DNA from: Aphanomyces cochlioides
Taxonomy: Eukaryota > Oomycota > Saprolegniomycetes > Saprolegniales > Verrucalvaceae
Assembly (NCBI GenBank): GCA_019828595.1
Contig: JAHQRK010000002.1
Location: forward strand, 3,596,001 to 3,660,000
Direction: 5' to 3'
DNA length: 64,000 nt
Shown: positions 29,467 through 42,500 of the stretch, piece by piece
Layout of the letters: each line of letters begins with the position of its first letter
Position numbering within the stretch: position 1 is the stretch's first letter
Program-made: the position numbers and the translations under genes
Notes under the pieces: generated by a model
Databases searched by the model: none
What the model was told of the DNA's origin: nothing
The model's input: the letters and a program-made list of their open reading frames with translations, nothing else

Positions 29467-30632
29467 CCATTCTCAACGATTGGAGAAACAACGTCTGCCG
29501 TTGAAGAAGTTAGCTGTCGAGATCGCTTCGCTTTTGCAAGTCCCCAACATGCGTCAAGATGCAGTGCTGGTGGATCGAGTGCGAGACCTTCAAAAGCAAA
29601 TTCACGAGCTGCAAGATCGAGACAAGCAGTTTCGTCAAGACCAGGCGTTCCAACTTCACTTGTACAAAGCAGAGCGCTCGTCCAAGTTCCACTTCATGTC
29701 CCCTGTCCCTACCCCCTTGAAGAAGACAGTCTTCAAAGAGTTGGTGGATGTCAATGGAAATGTTGTCTCCAATCAACAAGGCATGTCTGACGTCCTGGTC
29801 GACTACTACAAGGACTTGTTTGCAGCTCCCGAGGTGCAGCGATCTGGAGACGAAGTGTCGTCATTTCTGACCCCATTGACTCGACACAAGCAACTGCCAG
29901 AGCAAGCCCAGAAAGAGCTGTCGGCTCCCTTGCGCGCCAACGAGTTCTATCATGCTATTCGACACAGCAGTTCGAACTCAGCGCCAGGTCCCAACGCTCT
30001 GCCATTCGAAGTCCTCAAACTTGCACCTCACAAGTGGTCGTTGGTATTGGAGCTGCTATTCACACACCAGCTCCATTCTCACCCTCGCTTGACTCCCATG
30101 CAACTTGTCAGTACGCTGGTGTTGCTGCACAAGAAAGGCCCCAAGTCACAAGCCAAGAACTATCGGCCCATTAGCCTACTCAACACGGATGTGAAAATCC
30201 TGACGAGTATTCTGGCTTATCGACTTCAGCGCCACATTCGACACATCATCCACCCGGACCAGCAAGGCTTTATCCGTCGAAGCAATATCCAAACCAATAT
30301 TGCACGACTGGATGACATGCTGCACCACATCAAACTACACAGTCCGTCCTCGATGGTGGCACTGCTTGACTTTGAGAAAGCTTTTGATCGCGTGGACCAC
30401 GCGTACTTGCTCCGCGTCCTCCGTCACTATGGCTTTCCCGAAACCTTTGTTGACATGGTTCGCGTACTGTACTCGGGCCGCAAGTCTCGCATCTTGGTGA
30501 ACGGCTTCTTGTCCAAGCCAGTTCACATCTCACGCGGTGTGTTGCAAGGTGATCCACTGTCGCCACTTCTGTTTGTGATCGCTTTGGAACCGATGTGCCA
30601 ACTCCTACGGCAACACTCCAACTATGGCATCA
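29467..30632 (+). pseudogene. Copy T piece, ORF2 linker and RT part
   Basis: Continues T's ORF2 from LEKQRLPLKKLAV through GDPLSPLLFVIALEPM to NYGI. It is open but cut on both sides, by the 3' end of A and by the truncated 5' end of the C-type copy at 30633. It contains RT motif A but not the FADDS box, which lies on the far side of C at 43723. Confidence 0.88.
30618..30632 (+). repeat. Target-site duplication of C (left copy, unit 1)
   Basis: CCAACTATGGCATCA, 15 bp, repeated at 37745-37759 (unit 2) and at 43723-43737 right after C's 3' end. The unfilled site is at 54283-54297. In unit 1 the matching right-hand copy is missing because the element ends in A-type sequence. Confidence 0.9.
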
Positions 30633-32314
30633 GGCTCCAAATTTCCGAACATTTTGATCCACAAGAAGAACCCACAGACCATTGTGATCTCAAGTTACAA
30701 CTTGTCTACGTGCGTGGAAATGGGAGGCACAACGTTTCGACTTGGTGGCAAAGACTTCCTGGTTCCCAAGTACTCGCGTTATGGCAACAACTACTACGTT
30801 ACGTTCAACAAGGTCAGTCACCCTTCGATGGCCAAGGCGATTGTCAAGAAAATGGCTGCATTGACCAAGTCAGTGATAGCAGCATTCAACCCTACTGCTG
30901 GTCAGAACATCAAGTCGCCGCATTTGAGAGTCATTTTCAAGTCGCCTGCGCCTCCTGCAGTGCTGGTGCCAAAATCCGGCGACGCACTACGCGAAATCAC
31001 CATTACGGATCCGTCGGGTCAGCCTTTTGTCGTCGTGTTTCAGCACAAGATCGCTGCTCTGAACAAGACATTGCCTCCGTCGATTGTTTCACGACGTGCA
31101 GAGGCCAAGGCTGAAAAAGCGAAGGCAAAAGCGGCCAAGGCAGCGGCAAAATCTCCTCCGTCAGGAGAAAAAGAACCTGAACATGATGGAGACGATCATG
31201 ATCAAGACCCTGGAACAAATGCGGAAGGCAAGGCCGACTCAACTGAGGCATCTGAAGATGGTCAAGATGAACAACCACAGCCAACAGCTCCTTCTCATGG
31301 CTCTGATGTCGATATGTTTGGTGACAGCGATCCCCCTAACAACAATGGACAAGACAAACAACAAGAAGATGTGGAAATGTCTACCAACGAATCGCCCGCT
31401 CTTGCTCCACCAAGTGAGCAGCCCAAGAACTCGCTGGACCTTCAATTGGTAACGGGCTACCGGTCTGGACCAGCTCCAAAACGTACTTTGCCTTCGTCCC
31501 CACGTTTGGATCCCCTGCCGACATCCAACCGTTTTCATATCCTCGAAGAAGACGACGTGGAACTCTCGTTTGAAGACTTTGCAGTGCCTCGAATTGTATT
31601 GGAAGATTCAAGTGCGCCACGCCCGAAAAAGACCAAAGGCAAAGCGAAGAAACAACGACTTAACAAGTCTGCTGCAGCCCACCTCGAATTGGCGAAGAAG
31701 ATCATTCGAGACAAGAAAGTCGAAGGCAGTATCACCGAATGTCAACGCATTTTGCGAGATGATCCTCAGCTCGTTGCACATGCTATGTACGCACAAGATG
31801 AAGACCTCAGTTTGTTTCAGTCACTTGTTGCAACCAAGACTATTGAGCGCAAGATGGCTTTGTTAAAAGCTCAAGGCAAGCCTCACAACTACAAACATCA
31901 CGTCAACTTCATGGCTCAATACAAGATTCACCCGTCAGAAATCTTGGAAGAATTGACCACGGACATACCAGAGATCAAGCGCATCCTCTTTGCACTTGCT
32001 ACGATTGACTTATTCCTCTCAAATCGGGCCCCAGACCTCTACACAAACTCGGAGGCACTGACTGTTCTATTGAACCAAGAAGCAACAAGATTGCCTGACA
32101 CCAACTGCTTGACGGACTGGTCGCTGTTTGCTTTGATCGAAAACTTCAGCGACAATCTCGAGAGTTCACTTTGCCGGCTCCCGTCTTGTCGGCCATCTCG
32201 ATGCTCAAAAGCATCACCAACAATTACCACATCGACGAGCTCTGCAGCAAAGCTCACCACTCCATGAACGCCGACGAAATTGATCCCCTCGATTTGGAGG
32301 ACGATCAACTCTAA
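30633..32314 (+). pseudogene. ORF1 C-terminal 560 codons, C/A hybrid, frameshifted
   Basis: Open from GSKFPNILIHKK through the central domain, Ala/Lys helix, acidic linker and basic patch. A one-base loss near 32163 (CTCGAGAGTTC versus CTCGAGAAGTTC) then replaces the last ~50 residues with an out-of-frame tail. The deletion is absent from copies A and C, so it arose after the duplication or is a base-call error. The N-terminal 452 residues are missing through 5' truncation. Confidence 0.85.
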
Positions 32315-32392
32315 GGCTTCTATCCCCTGCTTCAATCCATTTCAACCTCCCCTCTGACCCCTCCATTCTACTCATTTTCATCTGTACTCGTG

Positions 32393-35300
32393 ATGATTGA
32401 CAACAACTTCTCCGATGTCCCAACTGAACTCGTGGACTGGGACCCACAAATCATCTCCCTCAACACCAATGGCTTCTCCAACAGTCATCGGTACATCCTC
32501 GACAAACTATCAAGTGTTCACGACGTTTCCTTTATCCAAGAAACCCGTTTCCGCACGCCAAGTCTCCACGACCGTGTTGCGTTCCATTGGCAACGCATCA
32601 CAAACCACGAAGGCTCTTTGTTCTTTGAAGAGCCTATTTACCCTGAAGTATCCACGTCGCCAGCCACTGGAGGTCTGGCTACGTTGATACATCCTCACTC
32701 TCCTTTGAAGAACGCCACTCAAGTCCCTCATGACAACTCAGTGCTTCGTGGTCGTTATCTACAAGTGCGATGTACTCTGGGTCCACTGACAGTCGTTCTC
32801 CACAATATCTATGCGCCGGCAGCCTTCCAAGAACGAGCAAGTTACTTCGAAGAATTGCCACGCGACTTTCCTCCACATGCGCTCCACATTGTTGGAGGAG
32901 ATTTCAACTGCACTCTCAACAAAGATTTGGATTCGTTGAGACCCAGTACCTCCACCATGGCCGGCACCCTTCAACTGGAACAATGGATGCACAGTTTGTC
33001 TCTGGTGGATCTGTTTCGTCGTCAAAACCCCGTGGCACGAGCCTTCACAAGTCCCACACTCACCAACCGACTCGACTACATCTTTTGTTCGTCCACCTTG
33101 GCGGGTCTTTGTCATTGGAAGGCGACGCACATGCCACACGTTCCACAGGCTGACCACGTGGCTTGTCGTATCATCACAAAGCGTCAAACATTGCGCCATG
33201 GCTCTGGATCATGGAAAGCTCCAACTTGGCTACTTCGTCTACCACGAGCGGCCGAGATTGTTCATGGATGTCTGGATCGATTTTTGGACAAGTCTCCAAC
33301 ATTCCACAATATCTCCAAGGCCTACGACATACTGGTCAATGATATCCGCTCCCAACTCAAAGAATTCCATTCTCAACGATTGGAGAAACAACGTCTGCCG
33401 TTGAAGAAGTTAGCTGTCGAGATCGCTTCGCTTTTGCAAGTCCCCAACATGCGTCAAGATGCAGTGCTGGTGGATCGAGTGCGAGACCTTCAAAAGCAAA
33501 TTCACGAGCTGCAAGATCGAGACAAGCAGTTTCGTCAAGACCAGGCGTTCCAACTTCACTTGTACAAAGCAGAGCGCTCGTCCAAGTTCCACTTCATGTC
33601 CCCTGTCCCTACCCCCTTGAAGAAGACAGTCTTCAAAGAGTTGGTGGATGTCAATGGAAATGTTGTCTCCAATCAACAAGGCATGTCTGACGTCCTGGTC
33701 GACTACTACAAGGACTTGTTTGCAGCTCCCGAGGTGCAGCGATCTGGAGACGAAGTGTCGTCATTTCTGACCCCATTGACTCGACACAAGCAACTGCCAG
33801 AGCAAGCCCAGAAAGAGCTGTCGGCTCCCTTGCGCGCCAACGAGTTCTATCATGCTATTCGACACAGCAGTTCGAACTCAGCGCCAGGTCCCAACGCTCT
33901 GCCATTCGAAGTCCTCAAACTTGCACCTCACAAGTGGTCGTTGGTATTGGAGCTGCTATTCACACACCAGCTCCATTCTCACCCTCGCTTGACTCCCATG
34001 CAACTTGTCAGTACGCTGGTGTTGCTGCACAAGAAAGGCCCCAAGTCACAGGCCAAGAACTATCGGCCCATTAGCCTACTCAACACGGATGTGAAAATCC
34101 TGACGAGTATTCTGGCTTATCGACTCCAGCGCCACATTCGACACATCATCCACCCGGACCAGCAAGGCTTTATCCGTCGAAGCAATATCCAAACCAATAT
34201 TGCACGACTGGATGACATGCTGCACCACATCAAACTACACAGTCCGTCCTCGATGGTGGCACTGCTTGACTTTGAGAAAGCTTTTGATCGCGTGGACCAC
34301 GCGTACTTGCTCCGCGTCCTCCGTCACTATGGCTTTCCCGAAACCTTTGTTGACATGGTTCGCGTACTGTACTCGGGCCGCAAGTCTCGCATCTTGGTGA
34401 ACGGCTTCTTGTCCAAGCCAGTTCACATCTCACGCGGTGTGTTGCAAGGTGATCCACTGTCGCCACTTCTGTTTGTGATCGCTTTGGAACCGATGTGCCA
34501 ACTCCTACGGCAACACTCCAACTATGGCATCAAGTGTGGGGATCGCTACCACACTGGGAGTTACTTTGCCGACGACTCGCAACTCTATGCGGCAAATGAG
34601 ACGTGCCTCCACCGGCAGCTTGCATTGGTTCAAACCTTTTGCGACAAGTCTGGTTTCCGACTCAACGTAGACAAGACCCAAATTCTGACCTACAGCCAGT
34701 TGAATGGGAACCTTGCCTCACTACAAGTTACTTCCGACAGTCCCGTGAAGGCTCTTGGTATCTTGGTTGCGCCCAATCTTTCTCCATTGGCACGTTTCAA
34801 TTACGTGTTTGAGAAGTTTGTGGCTCGCTTGTCTTTGTGGCTCTACAAGGCTCGAACCATGGCCGGAAAAGTCACTATCCTGCACAGCATATGTCTGCCT
34901 GTGTTATGGTACCAACTGGCTTTTGTCCCTGCCGACAAAGACCTGGCCAAAAAGATCGACAAGGCCATGCTTCAATTTATGCATGGTGAAGAAATCAACC
35001 CATCCTCCTCTGTCCATGGCCTCCGTTTGATCAAAAAGGAGATCATATTCATGCCGAAGAAGTCCGGTGGCTTAGGCCTGCACCATGCACTTGCTTTATG
35101 GCAACAACACAACCGCTCTGTCATGATCAGATGCATTCAAGCCATCACCACCCCACCCCGCAAGTCTGCCATGTCCGCCTGGATTACGCCGGGCTATACT
35201 CTCCTCGAGAAGGCTTTTCATCCATGGGGTTCCCCCCGAGATCTCCTCTTGGCAAATGGCTCTTCTGCATTCATCAGACAACTGTACAAGAATCCCAATA

Positions 35301-36448
35301 TCACTCCAATGTGGAAAGCCTTATTGAGTAGCTGGTTTGAATCCCGCTGGACTCCGTACGGCTGTCCAAATCACATCTCATCTTTGGATGTTCCCCTTTG
35401 GCACAACTCGTATCTGCCTGGACTCGAAGACCTATACGATCAGTGCTCTACATCGACGCAAGACCAAGCCAATGTATTGGCTTCGCTTCACATCACGAAG
35501 TTGTCGCATTTGTTGACTCCGTGTCAGCGAGTTTGGCCAGCTTCGATCTTGTTCGACAAAATCAACCGTGCCTGCCGCCAAGCCAATTTTGTCCCTCCAA
35601 CGAAACAATGGATCTCAATCTTGGTGACCAAGTTATCACGATTGTTTGAGATTGTTTCTGAAGAGGATGCTCCCGTGTTCCACTTGCCGACGCCAAGCTC
35701 TGAATGGATGGAATGGCACTGGATGATACACCCTGACTCGAGTCCGATCTTGTTGGCGCTTGCGACTTCGAAATCGGCTAAGATCAGAGCTTCTCCAGCT
35801 GTCAGCTCGTCCATCCTTCCTACCAAGCATCTCAACCTGCCATCGAACTTTTACGAAGACCCCAAGCGCCTTACCCAACTTGCCGCCTTCCTCCAACCCG
35901 ACCACATTCTCCCTCGATATGGAGAGTTCATTTTCAAGACCCTTCTCCGCGCCAACGCCATGCAATATCTGTTTCAGTACCAAGACCCCAAGCCGACGTG
36001 TGTCTTCTGTCGTGTCAATGAGACGTACGAGCATTTCCTGTTCTCTTGTGGATATGGTCAATCTGTTTGGTATTTCTTCAAGGCGATCCAGCGACTGCTC
36101 GAGTGTTCCTTTCCGTCCACGTGTCTGGAAATGTTCTACGAGACGCCCAAGCCGTCCGATGGATACTACATCCGTGGCTATCTGAAGATCTGGCCGATTG
36201 TCCGAGCCTGCGTGTATTATCAAATATGGCTCCAACGTGCCGATCGCACCTTTCGACCCGACCTCACAGCGAAGAGTCCGATAGAAGTTGCCATTCATGC
36301 AGCCTCTTTGATCAAGCTACATCTACAACAGCTCCTGGTTGATCTCCCTCTCAAGAAGGGATACACCAAGGTATTCAATGTGCTCAAGCATCTATCTTCG
36401 GACCCCTGGTTACGTCAACACGCCATTCCTGACAGTGTCGTTTCATGA
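32393..36448 (+). CDS. ORF2, APE-RT-CCHC, C/A hybrid, intact
   Basis: An uninterrupted frame of 1351 residues with all endonuclease and RT catalytic residues and the C-terminal finger. It is the intact counterpart of A's frameshifted ORF2, with the same markers (MIDNN start, HDNSVLRG, ARAFTSP, GLCHWKA, FKAIQ, SPIEVAIH). ORF1 upstream is truncated and frameshifted, so the copy is not autonomous. Confidence 0.92.
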   Translation: MIDNNFSDVPTELVDWDPQIISLNTNGFSNSHRYILDKLSSVHDVSFIQETRFRTPSLHDRVAFHWQRITNHEGSLFFEEPIYPEVSTSPATGGLATLIHPHSPLKNATQVPHDNSVLRGRYLQVRCTLGPLTVVLHNIYAPAAFQERASYFEELPRDFPPHALHIVGGDFNCTLNKDLDSLRPSTSTMAGTLQLEQWMHSLSLVDLFRRQNPVARAFTSPTLTNRLDYIFCSSTLAGLCHWKATHMPHVPQADHVACRIITKRQTLRHGSGSWKAPTWLLRLPRAAEIVHGCLDRFLDKSPTFHNISKAYDILVNDIRSQLKEFHSQRLEKQRLPLKKLAVEIASLLQVPNMRQDAVLVDRVRDLQKQIHELQDRDKQFRQDQAFQLHLYKAERSSKFHFMSPVPTPLKKTVFKELVDVNGNVVSNQQGMSDVLVDYYKDLFAAPEVQRSGDEVSSFLTPLTRHKQLPEQAQKELSAPLRANEFYHAIRHSSSNSAPGPNALPFEVLKLAPHKWSLVLELLFTHQLHSHPRLTPMQLVSTLVLLHKKGPKSQAKNYRPISLLNTDVKILTSILAYRLQRHIRHIIHPDQQGFIRRSNIQTNIARLDDMLHHIKLHSPSSMVALLDFEKAFDRVDHAYLLRVLRHYGFPETFVDMVRVLYSGRKSRILVNGFLSKPVHISRGVLQGDPLSPLLFVIALEPMCQLLRQHSNYGIKCGDRYHTGSYFADDSQLYAANETCLHRQLALVQTFCDKSGFRLNVDKTQILTYSQLNGNLASLQVTSDSPVKALGILVAPNLSPLARFNYVFEKFVARLSLWLYKARTMAGKVTILHSICLPVLWYQLAFVPADKDLAKKIDKAMLQFMHGEEINPSSSVHGLRLIKKEIIFMPKKSGGLGLHHALALWQQHNRSVMIRCIQAITTPPRKSAMSAWITPGYTLLEKAFHPWGSPRDLLLANGSSAFIRQLYKNPNITPMWKALLSSWFESRWTPYGCPNHISSLDVPLWHNSYLPGLEDLYDQCSTSTQDQANVLASLHITKLSHLLTPCQRVWPASILFDKINRACRQANFVPPTKQWISILVTKLSRLFEIVSEEDAPVFHLPTPSSEWMEWHWMIHPDSSPILLALATSKSAKIRASPAVSSSILPTKHLNLPSNFYEDPKRLTQLAAFLQPDHILPRYGEFIFKTLLRANAMQYLFQYQDPKPTCVFCRVNETYEHFLFSCGYGQSVWYFFKAIQRLLECSFPSTCLEMFYETPKPSDGYYIRGYLKIWPIVRACVYYQIWLQRADRTFRPDLTAKSPIEVAIHAASLIKLHLQQLLVDLPLKKGYTKVFNVLKHLSSDPWLRQHAIPDSVVS

Positions 36449-36593
36449 GTGAGCTGACGGCTCACCACTTCATCTCCTGTTCAATGACCACTTTGCCATA
36501 TTCTGTTTTCCAAGTTCTATTTATACAGTACGAGGCAAATTAGTAAGTCATTAGGGCCTTTGCTCAAAAATAAGGTTAATACAACTCATTTAA

Positions 36594-37759
36594 CCATTCT
36601 CAACGATTGGAGAAACAACGTCTGCCGTTGAAGAAGTTAGCTGTCGAGATCGCTTCGCTTTTGCAAGTCCCCAACATGCGTCAAGATGCAGTGCTGGTGG
36701 ATCGAGTGCGAGACCTTCAAAAGCAAATTCACGAGCTGCAAGATCGAGACAAGCAGTTTCGTCAAGACCAGGCGTTCCAACTTCACTTGTACAAAGCAGA
36801 GCGCTCGTCCAAGTTCCACTTCATGTCCCCTGTCCCTACCCCCTTGAAGAAGACAGTCTTCAAAGAGTTGGTGGATGTCAATGGAAATGTTGTCTCCAAT
36901 CAACAAGGCATGTCTGACGTCCTGGTCGACTACTACAATGACTTGTTTGCAGCTCCCGAGGTGCAGCGATCTGGAGACGAAGTGTCGTCATTTCTGACCC
37001 CATTGACTCGACACAAGCAACTGCCAGAGCAAGCCCAGAAAGAGCTGTCGGCTCCCTTGCGCGCCAACGAGTTCTATCATGCTATTCGACACAGCAGTTC
37101 GAACTCAGCGCCAGGTCCCAACGCTCTGCCATTCGAAGTCCTCAAACTTGCACCTCACAAGTGGTCGTTGGTATTGGAGCTGCTATTCACACACCAGCTC
37201 CATTCTCACCCTCGCTTGACTCCCATGCAACTTGTCAGTACGCTGGTGTTGCTGCACAAGAAAGGCCCCAAGTCACAAGCCAAGAACTATCGGCCCATTA
37301 GCCTACTCAACACGGATGTGAAAATCCTGACGAGTATTCTGGCTTATCGACTTCAGCGCCACATTCGACACATCATCCACCCGGACCAGCAAGGCTTTAT
37401 CCGTCGAAGCAATATCCAAACCAATATTGCACGACTGGATGACATGCTGCACCACATCAAACTACACAGTCCGTCCTCGATGGTGGCACTGCTTGACTTT
37501 GAGAAAGCTTTTGATCGCGTGGACCACGCGTACTTGCTCCGCGTCCTCCGTCACTATGGCTTTCCCGAAACCTTTGTTGACATGGTTCGCGTACTGTACT
37601 CGGGCCGCAAGTCTCGCATCTTGGTGAACGGCTTCTTGTCCAAGCCAGTTCACATCTCACGCGGTGTGTTGCAAGGTGATCCACTGTCGCCACTTCTGTT
37701 TGTGATCGCTTTGGAACCGATGTGCCAACTCCTACGGCAACACTCCAACTATGGCATCA
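36594..37759 (+). pseudogene. Copy T piece, duplicate (unit 2)
   Basis: Second copy of the 29467-30632 segment, differing by very few bases (for example DYYNDLF for DYYKDLF). Its presence after a 3' end that belongs to A is what reveals the tandem duplication. Confidence 0.87.
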
Positions 37760-39442
37760 GGCTCCAAATTTCCGAACATTTTGATCCACAAGAAGAACCC
37801 ACAGACCATTGTGATCTCAAGTTACAACTTGTCTACGTGCGTGGAAATGGGAGGCACAACGTTTCGACTTGGTGGCAAAGACTTCCTGGTTCCCAAGTAC
37901 TCGCGTTATGGCAACAACTACTACGTTACGTTCAACAAGGTCAGTCACCCTTCGATGGCCAAGGCGATTGTCAAGAAAATGGCTGCATTGACCAAGTCAG
38001 TGATAGCAGCATTCAACCCTACTGCTGGTCAGAACATCAAGTCGCCGCATTTGAGAGTCATTTTCAAGTCGCCTGCGCCTCCTGCAGTGCTGGTGCCAAA
38101 ATCCGGCGACGCACTACGCGAAATCACCATTACGGATCCGTCGGGTCAGCCTTTTGTCGTCGTGTTTCAGCACAAGATCGCTGCTCTGAACAAGACATTG
38201 CCTCCGTCGATTGTTTCACGACGTGCAGAGGCCAAGGCTGAAAAAGCGAAGGCAAAAGCGGCCAAGGCAGCGGCAAAATCTCCTCCGTCAGGAGAAAAAG
38301 AACCTGAACATGATGGAGACGATCATGATCAAGACCCTGGAACAAATGCGGAAGGCAAGGCCGACTCAACTGAGGCATCTGAAGATGGTCAAGATGAACA
38401 ACCACAGCCAACAGCTCCTTCTCATGGCTCTGATGTCGATATGTTTGGTGACAGCGATCCCCCTAACAACAATGGACAAGACAAACAACAAGAAGATGTG
38501 GAAATGTCTACCAACGAATCGCCCGCTCTTGCTCCACCAAGTGAGCAGCCCAAGAACTCGCTGGACCTTCAATTGGTAACGGGCTACCGGTCTGGACCAG
38601 CTCCAAAACGTACTTTGCCTTCGTCCCCACGTTTGGATCCCCTGCCGACATCCAACCGTTTTCATATCCTCGAAGAAGACGACGTGGAACTCTCGTTTGA
38701 AGACTTTGCAGTGCCTCGAATTGTATTGGAAGATTCAAGTGCGCCACGCCCGAAAAAGACCAAAGGCAAAGCGAAGAAACAACGACTTAACAAGTCTGCT
38801 GCAGCCCACCTCGAATTGGCGAAGAAGATCATTCGAGACAAGAAAGTCGAAGGCAGTATCACCGAATGTCAACGCATTTTGCGAGATGATCCTCAGCTCG
38901 TTGCACATGCTATGTACGCACAAGATGAAGACCTCAGTTTGTTTCAGTCACTTGTTGCAACCAAGACTATTGAGCGCAAGATGGCTTTGTTAAAAGCTCA
39001 AGGCAAGCCTCACAACTACAAACATCACGTCAACTTCATGGCTCAATACAAGATTCACCCGTCAGAAATCTTGGAAGAATTGACCACGGACATACCAGAG
39101 ATCAAGCGCATCCTCTTTGCACTTGCTACGATTGACTTATTCCTCTCAAATCGGGCCCCAGACCTCTACACAAACTCGGAGGCACTGACTGTTCTATTGA
39201 ACCAAGAAGCAACAAGATTGCCTGACACCAACTGCTTGACGGACTGGTCGCTGTTTGCTTTGATCGAAAACTTCAGCGACAATCTCGAGAAGTTCACTTT
39301 GCCGGCTCCCGTCTTGTCGGCCATCTCGATGCTCAAAAGCATCACCAACAATTACCACATCGACGAGCTCTGCAGCAAAGCTCACCACTCCATGAACGCC
39401 GACGAAATTGATCCCCTCGATTTGGAGGACGATCAACTCTAA
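37760..39442 (+). pseudogene. ORF1 C-terminal 560 codons, copy C, open
   Basis: In frame from GSKFPN to the stop at 39440-39442, without the frameshift seen in unit 1. It keeps the central domain, helix, basic patch and C-terminal domain but lacks the disordered and acidic N-terminal half. A few non-native codons from T precede it in the same frame, so a hybrid peptide is conceivable but has no evident start signal. Confidence 0.85.
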
Positions 39443-39520
39443 GGCTTCTATCCCCTGCTTCAATCCATTTCAACCTCCCCTCTGACCCCTCCATTCTACT
39501 CATTTTCATCTGTACTCGTG

Positions 39521-42500
39521 ATGAGTGACAACAACTTCTCCGATGTCCCAACTGAACTCGTGGACTGGGACCCACAAATCATCTCCCTCAACACCAATGG
39601 CTTCTCCAACAGTCATCGGTACATCCTCGACAAACTATCAAGTGTTCACGACGTTTCCTTTATCCAAGAAACCCGTTTCCGCACGCCAAGTCTCCACGAC
39701 CGTGTTGCGTTCCATTGGCAACGCATCACAAACCACGAAGGCTCTTTGTTCTTTGAAGAGCCTATTTACCCTGAAGTATCCACGTCGCCAGCCACTGGAG
39801 GTCTGGCTACGTTGATACATCCTCACTCTCCTTTGAAGAACGCCACTCAAGTCCCTCATGACAACCCAGTGCTTCGTGGTCGTTATCTACAAGTGCGATG
39901 TACTCTGGGTCCACTGACAGTCGTTCTCCACAATATCTATGCGCCGGCAGCCTTCCAAGAACGAGCAAGTTACTTCGAAGAATTGCCACGCGACTTTCCT
40001 CCACATGCGCTCCACATTGTTGGAGGAGATTTCAACTGCACTCTCAACAAAGATTTGGATTCGTTGAGACCCAGTACCTCCACCATGGCCGGCACCCTTC
40101 AACTGGAACAATGGATGCACAGTTTGTCTCTGGTGGATCTGTTTCGCCGTCAAAACCCCGTGGCAAGAACCTTCACAAGTCCCACACTCACCAACCGACT
40201 TGACTACATCTTTTGTTCGTCCACCTTGGCGGGTATTCGTCATTGGAAGGCGACGCACATGCCACACGTTCCACAGGCTGACCACGTGGCTTGTCGTATC
40301 ATCACAAAGCGTCAAACATTGCGCCATGGCTCTGGATCATGGAAAGCTCCAACTTGGCTACTTCGTCTACCACGAGCGGCCGAGATTGTTCATGGATGTC
40401 TGGATCGATTTTTGGACAAGTCTCCAACATTCCACAATATCTCCAAGGCCTACGACATACTGGTCAATGATATCCGCTCCCAACTCAAAGAATTCCATTC
40501 TCAACGATTGGAGAAACAACGTCTGCCGTTGAAGAAGTTAGCTGTCGAGATCGCTTCGCTTTTGCAAGTCCCCAACATGCGTCAAGATGCAGTGCTGGTG
40601 GATCGAGTGCGAGACCTTCAAAAGCAAATTCACGAGCTGCAAGATCGAGACAAGCAGTTTCGTCAAGACCAGGCGTTCCAACTTCACTTGTACAAAGCAG
40701 AGCGCTCGTCCAAGTTCCACTTCATGTCCCCTGTCCCTACCCCCTTGAAGAAGACAGTCTTCAAAGAGTTGGTGGATGTCAATGGAAATGTTATCTCCAA
40801 TCAACAAGGCATGTCTGACGTCCTGGTCGACTACTACAAGGACTTGTTTGCAGCTCCCGAGGTGCAGCGATCTGGAGACGAAGTGTCGTCATTTCTGACC
40901 CCATTGACTCGACACAAGCAACTGCCAGAGCAAGCCCAGAAAGAGCTGTCGGCTCCCTTGCGCGCCAACGAGTTCTATCATGCTATTCGACACAGCAGTT
41001 CGAACTCAGCGCCAGGTCCCAACGCTCTGCCATTCGAAGTCCTCAAACTTGCACCTCACAAGTGGTCGTTGGTATTGGAGCTGCTATTCACACACCAGCT
41101 TTATTCTCACCCTCGCTTGACTCCCATGCAACTTGTCAGTACGCTGGTGTTGCTGCACAAGAAAGGCCCCAAGTCACAGGCCAAGAACTATCGGCCCATT
41201 AGCCTACTCAACACGGATGTGAAAATCCTGACGAGTATTCTGGCTTATCGACTCCAGCGCCACATTCGACACATCATCCACCCGGACCAGCAAGGCTTTA
41301 TCCGTCGAAGCAATATCGAAACCAATATTGCACGACTGGATGACATGCTGCACCACATCAAACTACACAGTCCGTCCTCGATGGTGGCACTGCTTGACTT
41401 TGAGAAAGCTTTTGATCGCGTGGACCACGCGTACTTGCTCCGCGTCCTCCGTCACTATGGCTTTCCCGAAACCTTTGTTGACATGGTTCGCGTACTGTAC
41501 TCGGGCCGCAAGTCTCGCATCTTGGTGAACGGCTTCTTGTCCAAGCCAGTTCACATCTCACGCGGTGTGTTGCAAGGTGATCCACTGTCGCCACTTCTGT
41601 TTGTGATCGCTTTGGAACCGATGTGCCAACTCCTACGGCAACACTCCAACTATGGCATCAAGTGTGGGGATCGCTACCACACTGGGAGTTACTTTGCCGA
41701 CGACTCGCAACTCTATGCGGCAAATGAGACGTGCCTCCACCGGCAGCTTGCATTGGTTCAAACCTTTTGCGACAAGTCTGGTTTCCGACTCAACGTAGAC
41801 AAGACCCAAATTCTGACCTACAGCCAGTTGAATGGGAACCTTGCCTCACTACAAGTTACTTCCGACAGTCCCGTGAAGGCTCTTGGTATCTTGGTTGCGC
41901 CCAATCTTTCTCCATTGGCACGTTTCAATTACGTGTTTGAGAAGTTTGTGGCTCGCTTGTCTTTGTGGCTCTACAAGGCTCGAACCATGGCCGGAAAAGT
42001 CACTATCCTGCACAGCATATGTCTGCCTGTGTTATGGTACCAACTGGCTTTTGTCCCTGCCGACAAAGACCTGGCCAAAAAGATCGACAAGGCCATGCTT
42101 CAATTTATGCATGGTGAAGAAATCAACCCATCCTCCTCTGTCCATGGCCTCCGTTTGATCAAAAAGGAGATCATATTCATGCCGAAGAAGTCCGGTGGCT
42201 TAGGCCTGCACCATGCACTTGCTTTATGGCAACAACACAACCGCTCTGTCATGATCAGATGCATTCAAGCCATCACCACCCCACCCCGCAAGTCTGCCAT
42301 GTCCGCCTGGATTACGCCGGGCTATACTCTCCTCGAGAAGGCTTTTCATCCATGGGGTTCCCCCCGAGATCTCCTCTTGGCGAATGGTACTTCTGCATTC
42401 ATCAGACAACTGTACAAGAATCCCAATATCACTCCAATGTGGAAAGCCTTATTGAGTAGCTGGTTTGAATCCCGCTGGACTCCGTACGGCTGTCCAAATC

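Larger units (their letters stand above)
30633..36593 (+). mobile_element. C/A hybrid LINE copy (unit 1)
   Basis: Starts, like C, with a 5' truncation at ORF1 codon ~453 (GGCTCCAAATTTCC). It ends in A-type ORF2 and 3' UTR and is followed by A's target sequence (CCATTCTCAACG) in place of C's. The mismatched flanking duplications show that it did not insert as one unit but arose by recombination between A and C. Confidence 0.85.
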